DNA of 35,230 nt from an uncultured Bacteroides sp. (GCA_900766005.1 CAAFTU010000034.1:1-35230), one strand, 5' to 3'; numbered from the stretch's first letter, positions 15,041 to 23,971 are shown. Numbers and translations are program-made. Notes: a model not told the origin generated them from the letters alone.

Positions 15041-16501
15041 ATGGAAAAAAAAGACTTAAAGCCGGCTGGTGTATTCAAGTATTTTGAAGAAATCTGTCAA
15101 GTGCCGCGTCCCTCAAAGAAAGAAGAGAAAATGGTGGCCTACCTGAAAGAGTTCGGAGCCAAGCATAATCTGGAGACAAAGGTGGACGAAGCAGGCAATG
15201 TCCTGATTAAAAAACCGGCCACTCCCGGTAAAGAAAACTTGCAGACCGTCATCCTGCAATCACACATTGACATGGTATGTGAAAAGAACAACGACGTTCA
15301 ACATAATTTCCTCACTGACCCTATCCAGACCGAGATTGAAGGAGATTGGCTGAAAGCAAAAGGTACGACCCTGGGAGCCGACAACGGCATCGGTGTAGCT
15401 ACCGAACTGGCTCTGCTGGCCGACGACAGCATTGAACATGGTCCGTTGGAATGTCTGTTTACCATCGATGAAGAAACCGGCATGACAGGTGCTTTTGCTT
15501 TGCAGGAAGGCTTCATGAGCGGCGACATTCTGCTCAATCTGGATTCAGAAGACGAGGGCGAACTGTATATCGGATGCGCCGGCGGTATTGATTCCGTTGC
15601 TGAATTTACCTATCAGGAAGTGGATGTTCCGGCTGGATATTTCTTCTTCAAAGTAGAAGTGAAAGGTTTGAAAGGCGGTCACTCGGGCGGCGACATTCAC
15701 CTCGGAAGAGGAAATGCCAACAAAATTCTGAACAGATTCCTCACCCGCATTGCCGAAAAGCACGATTTGTATCTGTGTGAAATCAATGGAGGTAATTTGC
15801 GCAACGCCATTCCGCGTGAAGCCTACGCCATCTGTGCTGTTCCGGAAGATGCCAAACACGATGTACGCACCGAACTGAATATCTTTACTGCTGAAGTGGA
15901 AGATGAACTGTCGGCTGTAGAACCGGACTTGCAGCTGGTTCTGGAATCAGAAAGTGCACGTGCCAAAGCCATCGATCAAGACACTACAGGCCGCTTGCTG
16001 CAAGCATTATATGCAGCACCTCACGGAGTGTATGCCATGAGTCAGGATATCCCGGGACTGGTAGAAACATCCACCAACCTGGCTTCTGTCAAAATGAAAC
16101 CCAACCACATCATCCGGATTGAAACAAGCCAGCGCAGTTCCATTATCTCTGCACGCAACGATATTGCCAACACTGTACGCGCAGTGTTCCGTCTGGCCGG
16201 TGCCAACGTGACCTTTGGTGAAGGTTATCCGGGATGGAAACCCAACCCGAACTCGGCCATTCTCAAGGTCGCAGCCGAATCTTACCAACGCCTGTTTGGA
16301 GCAGAAGCGAAAGTAAAAGCCATCCACGCAGGTCTGGAATGTGGCTTGTTCCTCGACAAGTATCCTTCATTGGATATGATTTCGTTCGGTCCTACACTGA
16401 CTGGAGTTCACTCTCCCGACGAACGCATGCTGATACCGACTGTAGAAAAATTCTGGAACCATTTATTGGATGTCCTTGTACATGTTCCGGCTAAACAATA
16501 A
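15041..16501 (+). CDS. pepD: Aminoacyl-histidine dipeptidase (peptidase D, M20 family)
   Basis: Cytoplasmic zinc dipeptidase that hydrolyses Xaa-His dipeptides such as carnosine. The 486-residue length equals that of E. coli PepD. Metal-ligand motifs appear in order: QSHIDMVCEKN (about 80), TTLGADNGIG (about 114), the catalytic pair in TIDEETGMTGA (about 147), LDSEDEGE (about 169), and the C-terminal HAGLECG with VHSPDERM. The dimerisation insert KGGHSGGDIHLGRGNANKIL is present. The start ATG at 15041 follows an A-rich leader. Its 3' end overlaps the next reading frame by about 30 bases. Confidence 0.96.
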   Translation: MEKKDLKPAGVFKYFEEICQVPRPSKKEEKMVAYLKEFGAKHNLETKVDEAGNVLIKKPATPGKENLQTVILQSHIDMVCEKNNDVQHNFLTDPIQTEIEGDWLKAKGTTLGADNGIGVATELALLADDSIEHGPLECLFTIDEETGMTGAFALQEGFMSGDILLNLDSEDEGELYIGCAGGIDSVAEFTYQEVDVPAGYFFFKVEVKGLKGGHSGGDIHLGRGNANKILNRFLTRIAEKHDLYLCEINGGNLRNAIPREAYAICAVPEDAKHDVRTELNIFTAEVEDELSAVEPDLQLVLESESARAKAIDQDTTGRLLQALYAAPHGVYAMSQDIPGLVETSTNLASVKMKPNHIIRIETSQRSSIISARNDIANTVRAVFRLAGANVTFGEGYPGWKPNPNSAILKVAAESYQRLFGAEAKVKAIHAGLECGLFLDKYPSLDMISFGPTLTGVHSPDERMLIPTVEKFWNHLLDVLVHVPAKQ

Positions 16502-17624
16502 TCGGTCTGACAGGCTTAAAACAAGAGTATATGGTAACAACGAAAAAAGAGTAGTTGTTACCATACTCTTTTTTATAGGACTTTTCAGCACTCTCCTACT
16601 CCTGATACCATCGGCAGCAAAGGCGCAAAATCATCCGGAAGAAAGTAAGAACCGGAAAGAAAAGATTACATTCAGAGTAGTGAGCTGGAACGTGGAAAAT
16701 CTGTTCGACTGCCGCCATGACACCTTGAAGAATGATTATGAATTTATGCCCGATGCCATGCGGCATTGGAATTACAGCAAATACAAGCAGAAGCTGGCTC
16801 ACATTTCCCGTGTCATCGCTGCCGTAGGCGAGTGGAACCCGCCTGCACTAATCGGGCTTTGTGAAGTAGAGAATGATTCTGTGCTGAACGATCTCACCCG
16901 ACGTTCTCCGCTGAAAGAACTTGACTACCGATATATCATCACCCGTTCACCGGATCCTCGCGGTATCGATGTGGCACTGCTCTACCAGCGCGATGTATTT
17001 AAACTGCTTTCTTTCCGACCGGTTGGCATTCCGCCCATCCAAGGACATCACCCTACCCGCGACTTGCTTCATGTCAGCGGCCAGCTGCTCACGGGCGATA
17101 CACTCGATGTGTTTGTCTGCCACTTGCCCAGCCGTTCGGGTGGAGCCAAGGCCTCCGAACCCTACCGCCTTCAGGCAGCACGGATACTTCGACAACAGGC
17201 AGACAGCATCATGCATACACGGCTGCATCCTCAACTGATTATCATGGGTGATTTCAATGACTACCCGTACAATGCATCCATCCGTCAGGTGCTGGAAGCG
17301 GAAGCCCCGTCCTATCCCCTGCTTCCGAAGAAACTTTACCACCTACTGGCATCACAAAGCAAAACAAAATCATTCGGCTCATATAAATTCCATGGAGAAT
17401 GGGGATTGCTCGACCACCTGATTGTATCGGGCACCTTACTTGACACCTCAAGCCACTTTTTCACCAAAGAATCATACGCACACATCAGCCGATTGCCTTT
17501 CCTGCTGACTGAAGACAGCAAATATGGAGGGAAAGAACCTTTCCGCACCTACAAAGGAATGAAATATAACGGTGGCTACAGCGACCATCTTCCGGTGTAT
17601 ACCGATTTTGAACTCTATTACTGA
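16470..17624 (+). CDS. Secreted endonuclease/exonuclease/phosphatase-family hydrolase
   Basis: Up to 384 residues; ATG 16470 or 16482 are the only plausible starts, and both lie inside the pepD 3' end. A basic segment (NNEKR) then a hydrophobic stretch, TILFFIGLFSTLLLLIPSA, ending in AKAQ gives a Sec signal. The EEP fold motifs are all present: VSWNVENLFD, IGLCEVEND, a central HLPSRSGG, MGDFNDYP, LLDHLIVSG and YSDHLPVYTD. These supply the catalytic His/Asp and metal ligands. The family includes DNases and phosphodiesterases, and the substrate cannot be told from sequence. A terminator-like hairpin lies within the signal-peptide codons. Confidence 0.88.
   Translation: MSLYMFRLNNNRSDRLKTRVYGNNEKRVVVTILFFIGLFSTLLLLIPSAAKAQNHPEESKNRKEKITFRVVSWNVENLFDCRHDTLKNDYEFMPDAMRHWNYSKYKQKLAHISRVIAAVGEWNPPALIGLCEVENDSVLNDLTRRSPLKELDYRYIITRSPDPRGIDVALLYQRDVFKLLSFRPVGIPPIQGHHPTRDLLHVSGQLLTGDTLDVFVCHLPSRSGGAKASEPYRLQAARILRQQADSIMHTRLHPQLIIMGDFNDYPYNASIRQVLEAEAPSYPLLPKKLYHLLASQSKTKSFGSYKFHGEWGLLDHLIVSGTLLDTSSHFFTKESYAHISRLPFLLTEDSKYGGKEPFRTYKGMKYNGGYSDHLPVYTDFELYY
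16525..16574 (+). terminator. Intrinsic-terminator-like hairpin after pepD, inside the next gene's 5' coding region
   Basis: GAGTATATGGTAACAAC (16525-16541) pairs with GTTGTTACCATACTC (16554-16568) with a 2-base bulge, followed by six T. It has full terminator form, 24 bases after the pepD stop, but sits within the EEP reading frame. Confidence 0.7.
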
Positions 17625-17672
17625 AAGACGGACAGCCTTGTGCGTTCGTCAGCACCTTGTCCCCAGTCCGTC

Positions 17673-18848
17673 CTATTCAGAATACTGATACAATTTTAAA
17701 TCAAACTTAGGAACCATGGCCAGCAAATGATCGAAAATATCCGACTGTATACATTCATATTCCTTCCATACTTTATTCCGAGAAAAAAAATACACCTGAA
17801 TAGGCAAGCCATACATCGTAGCTTCTTTTTGGGTTATAATCAGGTCAAGTTCCTGATTGACCACAGGTAAACTGCATAAATAGCGTTCAATGTAAACCCG
17901 ATAGACCTGCGAGTTGGTAGGAACCACGCCATCAGCCGGCCGGTAATCGGCCATCAGCGGAATTTCCTTCCGGTAACGGTCGAGCATTTCGGGAGTACAG
18001 AACTGCAGCGTATTCAAGTCGAGCGTAATGTTCTTCATCACTCTGCGTCCGCCCGACTCCGCCATTCCCCGCCAGTTTTGAAAAGGAGTGTTTACCAGGG
18101 TATACGGAGGCACTGTTGATATGGTATTATCAAAATTCTGAATCTTAACAGTGTTCAAGGTGATTTCCTGCACAATGCCGTTGGCACCGCCGGAAGGCAA
18201 AGTAATCCAATCGCCCGGACGCACCATATCATTGGCAGACAACTGAATGCCAGCCACAAATCCTAAAATAGTGTCCTTAAACACCAGCATCAAAATAGCG
18301 GCAGAAGCACCCAATCCGGCAAATAAACTGGCTGGCGACTTATTGACCAGAATGGAAACAACAATAATACCGGCCACAAAAAATAAAAGCACTTGCAACA
18401 CTTGTACAAAGCCCTTCATCGGACGATTCTTCATAGATTCCTTCGCATTGAAAATGTCCAGCACCATCAATAACAAACCATTCAGAGCCAGCAGCAAGGA
18501 AACAACAATATAAATAGCACAAATCTTTTGAGAAATCACCAGCAACTCCTTGCCTCGAACGAAAGCCATCGGCAGGAGAACATAAACCAAGAAAGCCGGA
18601 AGGGTGTGAACCAAGTGATGAAACACCCTCCGCTTCATCAAGAGCGTATTCCACTGCCGCGGTTTACGGTGAGTATACTGTTTCATACCACCCAAAAGAA
18701 TAGCCTGACACAGATAGTTGATCCCGACGGCAACCGCTATCATCAGAACAACAATAAAAGTTTCATCCAGCCGATTGACGATGGTCGGATTCATTCCCCA
18801 TCCCATCAGCGTATCATTCATCCATTTTCCTAAATTGACTGCAATCAT
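17673..18848 (-). CDS. MscS-family mechanosensitive ion channel
   Basis: 391 residues. Hydrophobic segments lie at about 30-55, 75-95, 105-130, 145-165 and 170-200. The pore-lining helix of the family follows at SLFAGLGASAAILMLVFKDT and leads into the beta domain GFVAGIQLSANDMVRPGDWI. The C-terminal part (about 265-391) is soluble and larger than in small-conductance E. coli MscS, more like YbdG/YnaI-type members. It gates ion and solute efflux during hypo-osmotic shock. The start codon lies within a strong inverted repeat. The gene faces the EEP gene tail to tail. Confidence 0.93.
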   Translation of the reverse strand: MIAVNLGKWMNDTLMGWGMNPTIVNRLDETFIVVLMIAVAVGINYLCQAILLGGMKQYTHRKPRQWNTLLMKRRVFHHLVHTLPAFLVYVLLPMAFVRGKELLVISQKICAIYIVVSLLLALNGLLLMVLDIFNAKESMKNRPMKGFVQVLQVLLFFVAGIIVVSILVNKSPASLFAGLGASAAILMLVFKDTILGFVAGIQLSANDMVRPGDWITLPSGGANGIVQEITLNTVKIQNFDNTISTVPPYTLVNTPFQNWRGMAESGGRRVMKNITLDLNTLQFCTPEMLDRYRKEIPLMADYRPADGVVPTNSQVYRVYIERYLCSLPVVNQELDLIITQKEATMYGLPIQVYFFSRNKVWKEYECIQSDIFDHLLAMVPKFDLKLYQYSE

Positions 18849-18897
18849 ACGTTTTGTTGTTTGTTTATCTATAGATATAACAACAGAACGTATGATT
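18843..18897 (-). promoter_or_regulatory. 55-base inverted repeat covering the mscS-like start codon
   Basis: AATCATACGTT (18843-18853) pairs perfectly with 18887-18897. Pairing continues inward for eight more pairs (one G-T). The centre holds a second palindrome, TATCTATAGATA. In the minus-strand mRNA the ATG of the channel gene (18846-18848) lies in the 3' arm. There is no T-run, so it is not a normal terminator. Confidence 0.75.
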
Positions 18898-18901
18898 TGG
18901 T

Positions 18902-19639
18902 TTACTGGAAAAAATTTTCTGCCTGAAGCAGTGTCTGTGGCTTGCCAATATCAATCAGCCTTACCGATTCTTGCAAATAGCCCGAAAATTCAAGCCGACT
19001 GCAAGCGGATAGATAAAAATCCATGATAGAAAATTTACCCTCCCAGTTCAGTTCGTCCATCCACCGGAATATGGAAGGCGAAATCACATGAATCCCACTG
19101 AAAGCATATTCCTCATAAAGAGAAGGCTGATAATCAAATCCCTCCGGCTTCACCTGGCCAGTATCTTTATTCACCCATCCGCGCAGCCGTTTTCCTTCAT
19201 CAAAAAGAAGGTAGCGGGCCGTTTTACGCCGGCTTGCCAGCAAAGTGGCCACCCCTCCCTGCTGCAGATGATAGGCATACAGCCGGTTCAAGTCTACGTC
19301 CGAAAGAATATCCACATTATGCACCAAAAACGGTTCGTCTGAATGTTCAAAGTAAACACGCGCCTTTTTCACTCCTCCCCCCGTATCAAGCAGCAAATCC
19401 CGCTCATCTGAAAGATGAATCGTGAGCCCGAAATTCTGATTGGCTTGTAGAAAATCAATGATTTGCTCTCCGAAATGATGTATATTAACAACAACCTCCG
19501 TAAATCCTGCTTCTTTCAACTTCAGCAGCACATGCTCAAGCATCGGACGTCCGGCTACAGGCACCAGAGCCTTGGGCATTGTATCCGTCAACGGCTTCAG
19601 CCGGCTACCCAAGCCGGCTGCAAATATCATCGCTTTCAT
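18902..19639 (-). CDS. Sugar-phosphate nucleotidyltransferase (MurU-like)
   Basis: 245 residues with the nucleotidyltransferase signature at the very start, FAAGLGSRLKPLTDTMPKAL, and PVAGRPMLEHVL immediately after. Asp in NVDILSDVDL provides the metal site. It makes an NDP-sugar from a sugar-1-phosphate. The size matches MurU, the MurNAc-1-phosphate uridylyltransferase of the anabolic cell-wall recycling route. The neighbouring kinase, 6 bases upstream and co-oriented, is AmgK-like, which is why MurU is favoured over other NDP-sugar synthases. The exact sugar is inferred. Confidence 0.9.
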   Translation of the reverse strand: MKAMIFAAGLGSRLKPLTDTMPKALVPVAGRPMLEHVLLKLKEAGFTEVVVNIHHFGEQIIDFLQANQNFGLTIHLSDERDLLLDTGGGVKKARVYFEHSDEPFLVHNVDILSDVDLNRLYAYHLQQGGVATLLASRRKTARYLLFDEGKRLRGWVNKDTGQVKPEGFDYQPSLYEEYAFSGIHVISPSIFRWMDELNWEGKFSIMDFYLSACSRLEFSGYLQESVRLIDIGKPQTLLQAENFFQ

Positions 19640-19645
19640 ACAATA

Positions 19646-21076
19646 CTATAAAGTTGGATTAAATGTTTGCTCAATATTCTGTTCGCGATGCACCAGTTCC
19701 ACCTTCACACCAAACTTTTGGTTGATATGCTCGGCCATATGCTGTGCCGAATAGACCGAACGATGCTGACCGCCCGTACAGCCAAAGCAGACAGACAAGT
19801 TGCTGAATCCTCTTTCCATATACCGTTTCACGGAAGCATCTACCAAAGCATAAGCATGCTCAAGGAACACCTCGATTTCCCCGTCTTCTTCGAGAAATTT
19901 GATTACCGGCTCATCCAATCCGGTAAACGGCTTATACCGCTCATATTTACCGGGATTATTCACTGCACGGCAATCGAACACAAATCCGCCCCCATTGCCG
20001 GTAGGGTCGTCCGGAATTCCCTTCTTATAAGCAAAACTCATCACCTTCACCGTCAGCTGTCGCCTCTTCAAATCATCCGAGAACTGCTTCAGCCCAGTCA
20101 ACTCACGCAACACCTCGCAGAGGTACGGATATTCCGAAAAATCCTCCTTCAACAATTCACGCAAATTGGCAATAGCAAAAGGCACACTTTGAATGAAATG
20201 AGGTTTCTTTTCGAAATAGCCGCGGAAGCCATAAGCACCCAGCACCTGCAGCGTGCGGAACAAGACAAAATGGCGGAGCTGGCTATAAAAATAAGCCTCA
20301 TCAATCGGCTGATATTTCCGAAGCGCATCCATATATTCATGAATCAGTTCCCGACGCAGACTGTCGGGATACTTAGCCTTAGCCTGCCACAGGAACGAAG
20401 CGATATCATAATAGAACGGTCCTTTGCGTCCCCCTTGAAAATCAATCAGCCAAGGCTCCCCGTCCTTAATCATCACATTACGGCTTTGGAAATCACGATA
20501 CATAAAAGTGGCCGAAGAGCTGCGCAGCAGCACATCACACATTTTATGGAAATCATCTTCCAGCTTGTCTTCCTGAAACTCCATGCCTGTGGCCTTCAGA
20601 AAGCAATATTTAAAATAATTCAAATCCCAAAGAACAGAACGCTGATTGAATTCCGGCTGAGGATAACAATGAGAGAAATCAAACCCGTCGGCCCCGCCGA
20701 ACTGCACAGCAGGCAACAACCGGATCGTCTTACGGAGCAGTTCCTTCTCATCTTCCGAAAACACATTGGTGGCCCGTCCCTTTTCAATGGCGTTAAACAA
20801 CAGCATATCCCCCAGATCTTCCTGAAGATAAAACAACTGATCGTCTGAAACCATGTGTACCTGCGGCACCGGCAAACCATTTTTACGAAAATGAGCGGCC
20901 ATATAAAGAAAAGCTTTGTTTTCATCCACACAAGTCCCATAGACCCCAATTAGATTCTGAACACCCGTCAAGCGGAAATAGCGACGATTGGAACCCGATG
21001 AAGGCAATTCAACCATATTCTCGGCAAAAACGCCCGTAAAGGCATGATAGAGTTTCTGTAATTCTTCGGTTATCAT
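19646..21076 (-). CDS. AmgK-like sugar kinase fused to RapZ C-terminal domain
   Basis: 476 residues from ATG 21076. Residues 1-310 form an aminoglycoside-phosphotransferase-type kinase: the catalytic loop is YRDFQSRN (193-200, Asp195 and Asn200) and the metal-binding Asp is in LIDFQGG (Asp212). AmgK kinases of this fold phosphorylate MurNAc/GlcNAc at C1. Residues about 340-476 are a RapZ C-terminal domain, with GGFVFDCRAVNNPG, FTGLDEPV and CFGCTGGQHRSV (430-441). In enteric RapZ this domain binds glucosamine-6-phosphate. The N-terminal P-loop domain of RapZ is absent. The adjacent MurU-like gene supports amino-sugar recycling. An upstream in-frame start at 21127 is rejected because a promoter element lies within it. 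Confidence 0.88.
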   Translation of the reverse strand: MITEELQKLYHAFTGVFAENMVELPSSGSNRRYFRLTGVQNLIGVYGTCVDENKAFLYMAAHFRKNGLPVPQVHMVSDDQLFYLQEDLGDMLLFNAIEKGRATNVFSEDEKELLRKTIRLLPAVQFGGADGFDFSHCYPQPEFNQRSVLWDLNYFKYCFLKATGMEFQEDKLEDDFHKMCDVLLRSSSATFMYRDFQSRNVMIKDGEPWLIDFQGGRKGPFYYDIASFLWQAKAKYPDSLRRELIHEYMDALRKYQPIDEAYFYSQLRHFVLFRTLQVLGAYGFRGYFEKKPHFIQSVPFAIANLRELLKEDFSEYPYLCEVLRELTGLKQFSDDLKRRQLTVKVMSFAYKKGIPDDPTGNGGGFVFDCRAVNNPGKYERYKPFTGLDEPVIKFLEEDGEIEVFLEHAYALVDASVKRYMERGFSNLSVCFGCTGGQHRSVYSAQHMAEHINQKFGVKVELVHREQNIEQTFNPTL

Positions 21077-21097
21077 AGTCAAAAGTGTATTTTCAAG

Positions 21098-21105
21098 CAA
21101 AGATA
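21098..21105 (-). promoter_or_regulatory. -7 element of the kinase-nucleotidyltransferase unit
   Basis: The minus strand reads TATCTTTG, ending 21 bases before ATG 21076, with a partial TTG about 19 bp upstream. It gives the kinase/NTase pair a promoter separate from the pullulanase gene. Confidence 0.55.
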
Positions 21106-21123
21106 GGGATAATAACGATAAAA

Positions 21124-23067
21124 TCAATTCTTATACATAATCAAAGCAGACTGTCCAGGCACAATAACCTCCGAACCTTCGTGCACCCCCAGACCACGCA
21201 AATCAATCACCCCATCCTTGCACACCACCCGATAAAGACCGGCAGGAACCTGCAGCCGGGCCGGCGTACTACGGGCATTAAAGGCCACCACAATATCTTT
21301 CCAGCTTTCCCCATTGGGCTGTCCGTGCAGGCAATAAGCAATCAGATTCCTGCCTTTCACCGGCAAAAATCGCAGATGCTTGCACACCAAAGCGGCATCA
21401 CCCATCCTGAAAGCTGGATGAGACTTACGAAGCAGAATCAACTCTTTGTAATAAGCAAATACATCCCGGTACAGAAATTTACGGTCCCATGCAATGCCAT
21501 TGATGGCATCCGGACTCTTATAACTGTTGTCCACCCCCTGTTTATCACGCATCAGCTCCTCGCCGGCATACAGAAACGGAATTCCCTGAGAAGTCAGCAC
21601 AACAGTTTGAGCCAGCTTATCCAGCCTGACCAGCTCGTCGAAACCGACATCAGGCAAAGCAGCTTTCAGGCGGTCGGCCAAGCACAAGCCGTCATGACAA
21701 GAAACATAACCAATCATTTGAGTGGGCTGCGCAGCCCACGGAAGATGAGAATAATTCACAGAACGATACTTTACCTGGGGATGAGCAATAGCCCCAACAA
21801 TACCAAACTTCACACTCTGCTCTGCCCCCGGTACACCAGCCAAGAAGCCACCCTTCTCCTTCTCCCACACCGAACCGCACAAAGCATCACGCAGTTCGTC
21901 CGAAAAAGCAGCAATCCCCGGCATACGGGCAACATTCATTTTCAAAGCCAACAGCGATGCAGGATAACACGGAACCCCTCCCGTCCAGCCTTCCCCGTAA
22001 AGACAGACAGAAGAATCGACCTCATCCACCGCCTTTCGGATAGCATTCATCGTATCGATATCATGCAGCCCCATCAAGTCAAAACGGAAACCATCAATGT
22101 GATATTCACGGATCCAATAAAGCACCGAATCTATCATGAACTTGCGCATCATAGGGCGTTCGCTGGCCGTCTCATTACCGCAACCAGAACCATTCGACCA
22201 GCTGCCATCTTTCATCCGCCGGTAAAAATACCCGGGCACAGTACGCTCAAAGTTACTTTCTTCAGTATAGAACGTATGATTGTAAACCATATCCATAACC
22301 ACACGGATCCCTGCCCGATGAAGAGCCAACACCATTTGCTTAAACTCCCTGATACGGGTCTCGGGCTGATAAGGATCCGTGGCATACGAACCATCGGGCA
22401 CATTGTAATTGCGAGGATCATACCCCCAATTGTAAGGATTCTCATCGAGTCTGGTTTCATCAATCGACGCATAGTCAGAAGAAGGAAGCAGATGAACATG
22501 CGTAACGCCCAACTCCACCAAATGATCAATACCGGTAGCTAACTGAAAAGAATTGGTAGTACCTTGTTCTGTCAAAGCCAAGTATTTGCCCTTGTGACAG
22601 ATACCAGAAGCCTCATCTACCGAAAAATCCCGATGATGCATCTCATAGATAATCATATCGGCAGGTGATTGCAACGGAGGACGCCGGTCATTATCCCATC
22701 CTTCGGGATGAGTCTGTTTCCAATCCACAATTGCAGCCCGCTGTCCGTTGACCCCAACAGCCTGCGCATTGATACCGGGCGTTTCGCCCAGCCACTTCCC
22801 TTTCACCTTCACATGGAACGTATAGTATTTTCCCAACAAATCTTGGGCAACAACCATTTTCCATGTCCCCTCCTCGGCAGGCATCATGGCATACGAAGCA
22901 ATGAAAGAACCACGCCAACCATCCGAATAAATCATCAAGCGCACCTCATCGGCCGTAGGTGCCCACAAAGTAAAAGTCGTTGCACTGGGAGCATACTCCA
23001 TTTCGGTCAAGCTTCCGCTCCGAACGGGATATGACCCATAAGAAGAGCCTGCAGATAACCTATCCAT
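21124..23067 (-). CDS. pulA: Type I pullulanase (GH13, CBM48), cytoplasmic
   Basis: 647 residues without a signal peptide. An N-terminal CBM48 beta domain (about 22-110) leads to the GH13 barrel. The type I pullulanase signature YNWGYDP is at 212-218. The other GH13 regions are MDMVYNHT (258-265), DGFRFDLMG (325-333, nucleophile Asp330) and YGEGW (acid/base Glu359). It cleaves alpha-1,6 branches in glycogen or imported malto-oligosaccharides. Its cytoplasmic location suggests glycogen turnover rather than extracellular starch attack. It follows ruvC after 11 bases, probably in the same transcript. Confidence 0.95.
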   Translation of the reverse strand: MDRLSAGSSYGSYPVRSGSLTEMEYAPSATTFTLWAPTADEVRLMIYSDGWRGSFIASYAMMPAEEGTWKMVVAQDLLGKYYTFHVKVKGKWLGETPGINAQAVGVNGQRAAIVDWKQTHPEGWDNDRRPPLQSPADMIIYEMHHRDFSVDEASGICHKGKYLALTEQGTTNSFQLATGIDHLVELGVTHVHLLPSSDYASIDETRLDENPYNWGYDPRNYNVPDGSYATDPYQPETRIREFKQMVLALHRAGIRVVMDMVYNHTFYTEESNFERTVPGYFYRRMKDGSWSNGSGCGNETASERPMMRKFMIDSVLYWIREYHIDGFRFDLMGLHDIDTMNAIRKAVDEVDSSVCLYGEGWTGGVPCYPASLLALKMNVARMPGIAAFSDELRDALCGSVWEKEKGGFLAGVPGAEQSVKFGIVGAIAHPQVKYRSVNYSHLPWAAQPTQMIGYVSCHDGLCLADRLKAALPDVGFDELVRLDKLAQTVVLTSQGIPFLYAGEELMRDKQGVDNSYKSPDAINGIAWDRKFLYRDVFAYYKELILLRKSHPAFRMGDAALVCKHLRFLPVKGRNLIAYCLHGQPNGESWKDIVVAFNARSTPARLQVPAGLYRVVCKDGVIDLRGLGVHEGSEVIVPGQSALIMYKN

Positions 23068-23078
23068 AAATCTGCCTG

Positions 23079-23645
23079 TTACCTGACTTTATCAGGATTC
23101 TTAGCAATAAAATCCTTCCAACTGCTATACCCCTTTTCCACAGCCGGACGCCCCATCTGCAAAAAATGACAATAAGCCGCTGCCAAACCATCAGTAGCAT
23201 CCATAAAAACCGGCATCTCTTCTTTCGGAAAATGAAGCATACGCTGAAGCATATCCGCCACCTGCTCTTTGGAAGCCTGCCCGTTGCCGGTGATAGACAT
23301 CTTGATTTTCAAAGGAGCATATTCCGTGATGGGAATATCTCGGCTCAGAGCAGCAGCCATAGCCACCCCCTGTGCACGTCCCAACTTCAGCATCGACTGC
23401 ACATTTTTTCCAAAGAAAGGTGCTTCAATAGCCAGTTCATCAGGCAGATAACTATCGATAATACTCAGTACCCGTTCATGGATATGCTTCAATTTGAGAT
23501 AGTGATTGGCAAACTTGCGCAAATCAATGATACCCATGGCAATCATCTCGGGCTTCGTGCCACACACCCGCAACACACCATACCCCATAATCGTCGTACC
23601 GGGGTCGATACCTAAGATAATTTTTTCTTTAACCGGCTGAATCAC
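23079..23645 (-). CDS. ruvC: Holliday junction resolvase RuvC
   Basis: 188 residues. Catalytic acidic residues are recognisable in LGIDPGTTIMGYG (Asp14), LAIEAPFFGKNVQS and the C-terminal FMDATDGLAAAYCH. It cuts Holliday junctions together with RuvAB. The start overlaps the stop of the DUF4286 gene by 4 bases (ATGA), so translation is probably coupled. The C-terminal tail beyond the last motif is slightly longer than in E. coli (173 residues). Confidence 0.96.
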   Translation of the reverse strand: MIQPVKEKIILGIDPGTTIMGYGVLRVCGTKPEMIAMGIIDLRKFANHYLKLKHIHERVLSIIDSYLPDELAIEAPFFGKNVQSMLKLGRAQGVAMAAALSRDIPITEYAPLKIKMSITGNGQASKEQVADMLQRMLHFPKEEMPVFMDATDGLAAAYCHFLQMGRPAVEKGYSSWKDFIAKNPDKVR

Positions 23646-23944
23646 GCTATCACCTCCATCAACGTAGGGAAACCAATCACCTTATCCTTAAAGATGTTCA
23701 CCAGTTCTTCATTCAATCTCATCCCCTGCTCCATGTGCCAGCGATGCAACAAGGTACTGTTTTCCACCTCCCATTGCAAAGAATAAGCACTTCCGTCTTC
23801 CCGATGACTCAGGATACGGCAAATACGAGGAGACCTCAGAGTGCCCTGTTTCAATACTTCCGGAATATAGCATTCTTTTATCCAGATTAAAAAATTGTCG
23901 TGAACCTCATCGTCCACTTGGAAAGTAGTATTATAGATTAGCAT
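23642..23944 (-). CDS. DUF4286 family protein
   Basis: 100 residues, soluble, starting MLIYNTTFQVDDEVHDNFLI and containing SLQWEVENSTLLHRWH; this pattern is the Bacteroidetes DUF4286 family, with a ferredoxin-like small-fold feel. The function is unknown. It is the first gene of a DUF4286-ruvC-pullulanase operon, with a -7 element (TATGTTTG, 23972-23979) 27 bases upstream. The constant pairing with ruvC by a 4-base overlap suggests a shared expression need, not a known shared pathway. Confidence 0.88.
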   Translation of the reverse strand: MLIYNTTFQVDDEVHDNFLIWIKECYIPEVLKQGTLRSPRICRILSHREDGSAYSLQWEVENSTLLHRWHMEQGMRLNEELVNIFKDKVIGFPTLMEVIA

Positions 23945-23971
23945 AATTGATATTTATTGCAATTTTTAATG

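Noticed and set aside
17627..17672. Stem GACGGAC/GTCCGTC between the EEP and mscS-like genes as a terminator
   Set aside because: Only 7 bp with a 32-base loop and no T-run on either strand; too weak to call.
19667..22542. Two long plus-strand frames opposite the kinase-RapZ gene and pulA
   Set aside because: Both are mirror frames of confidently assigned genes and resemble no family.
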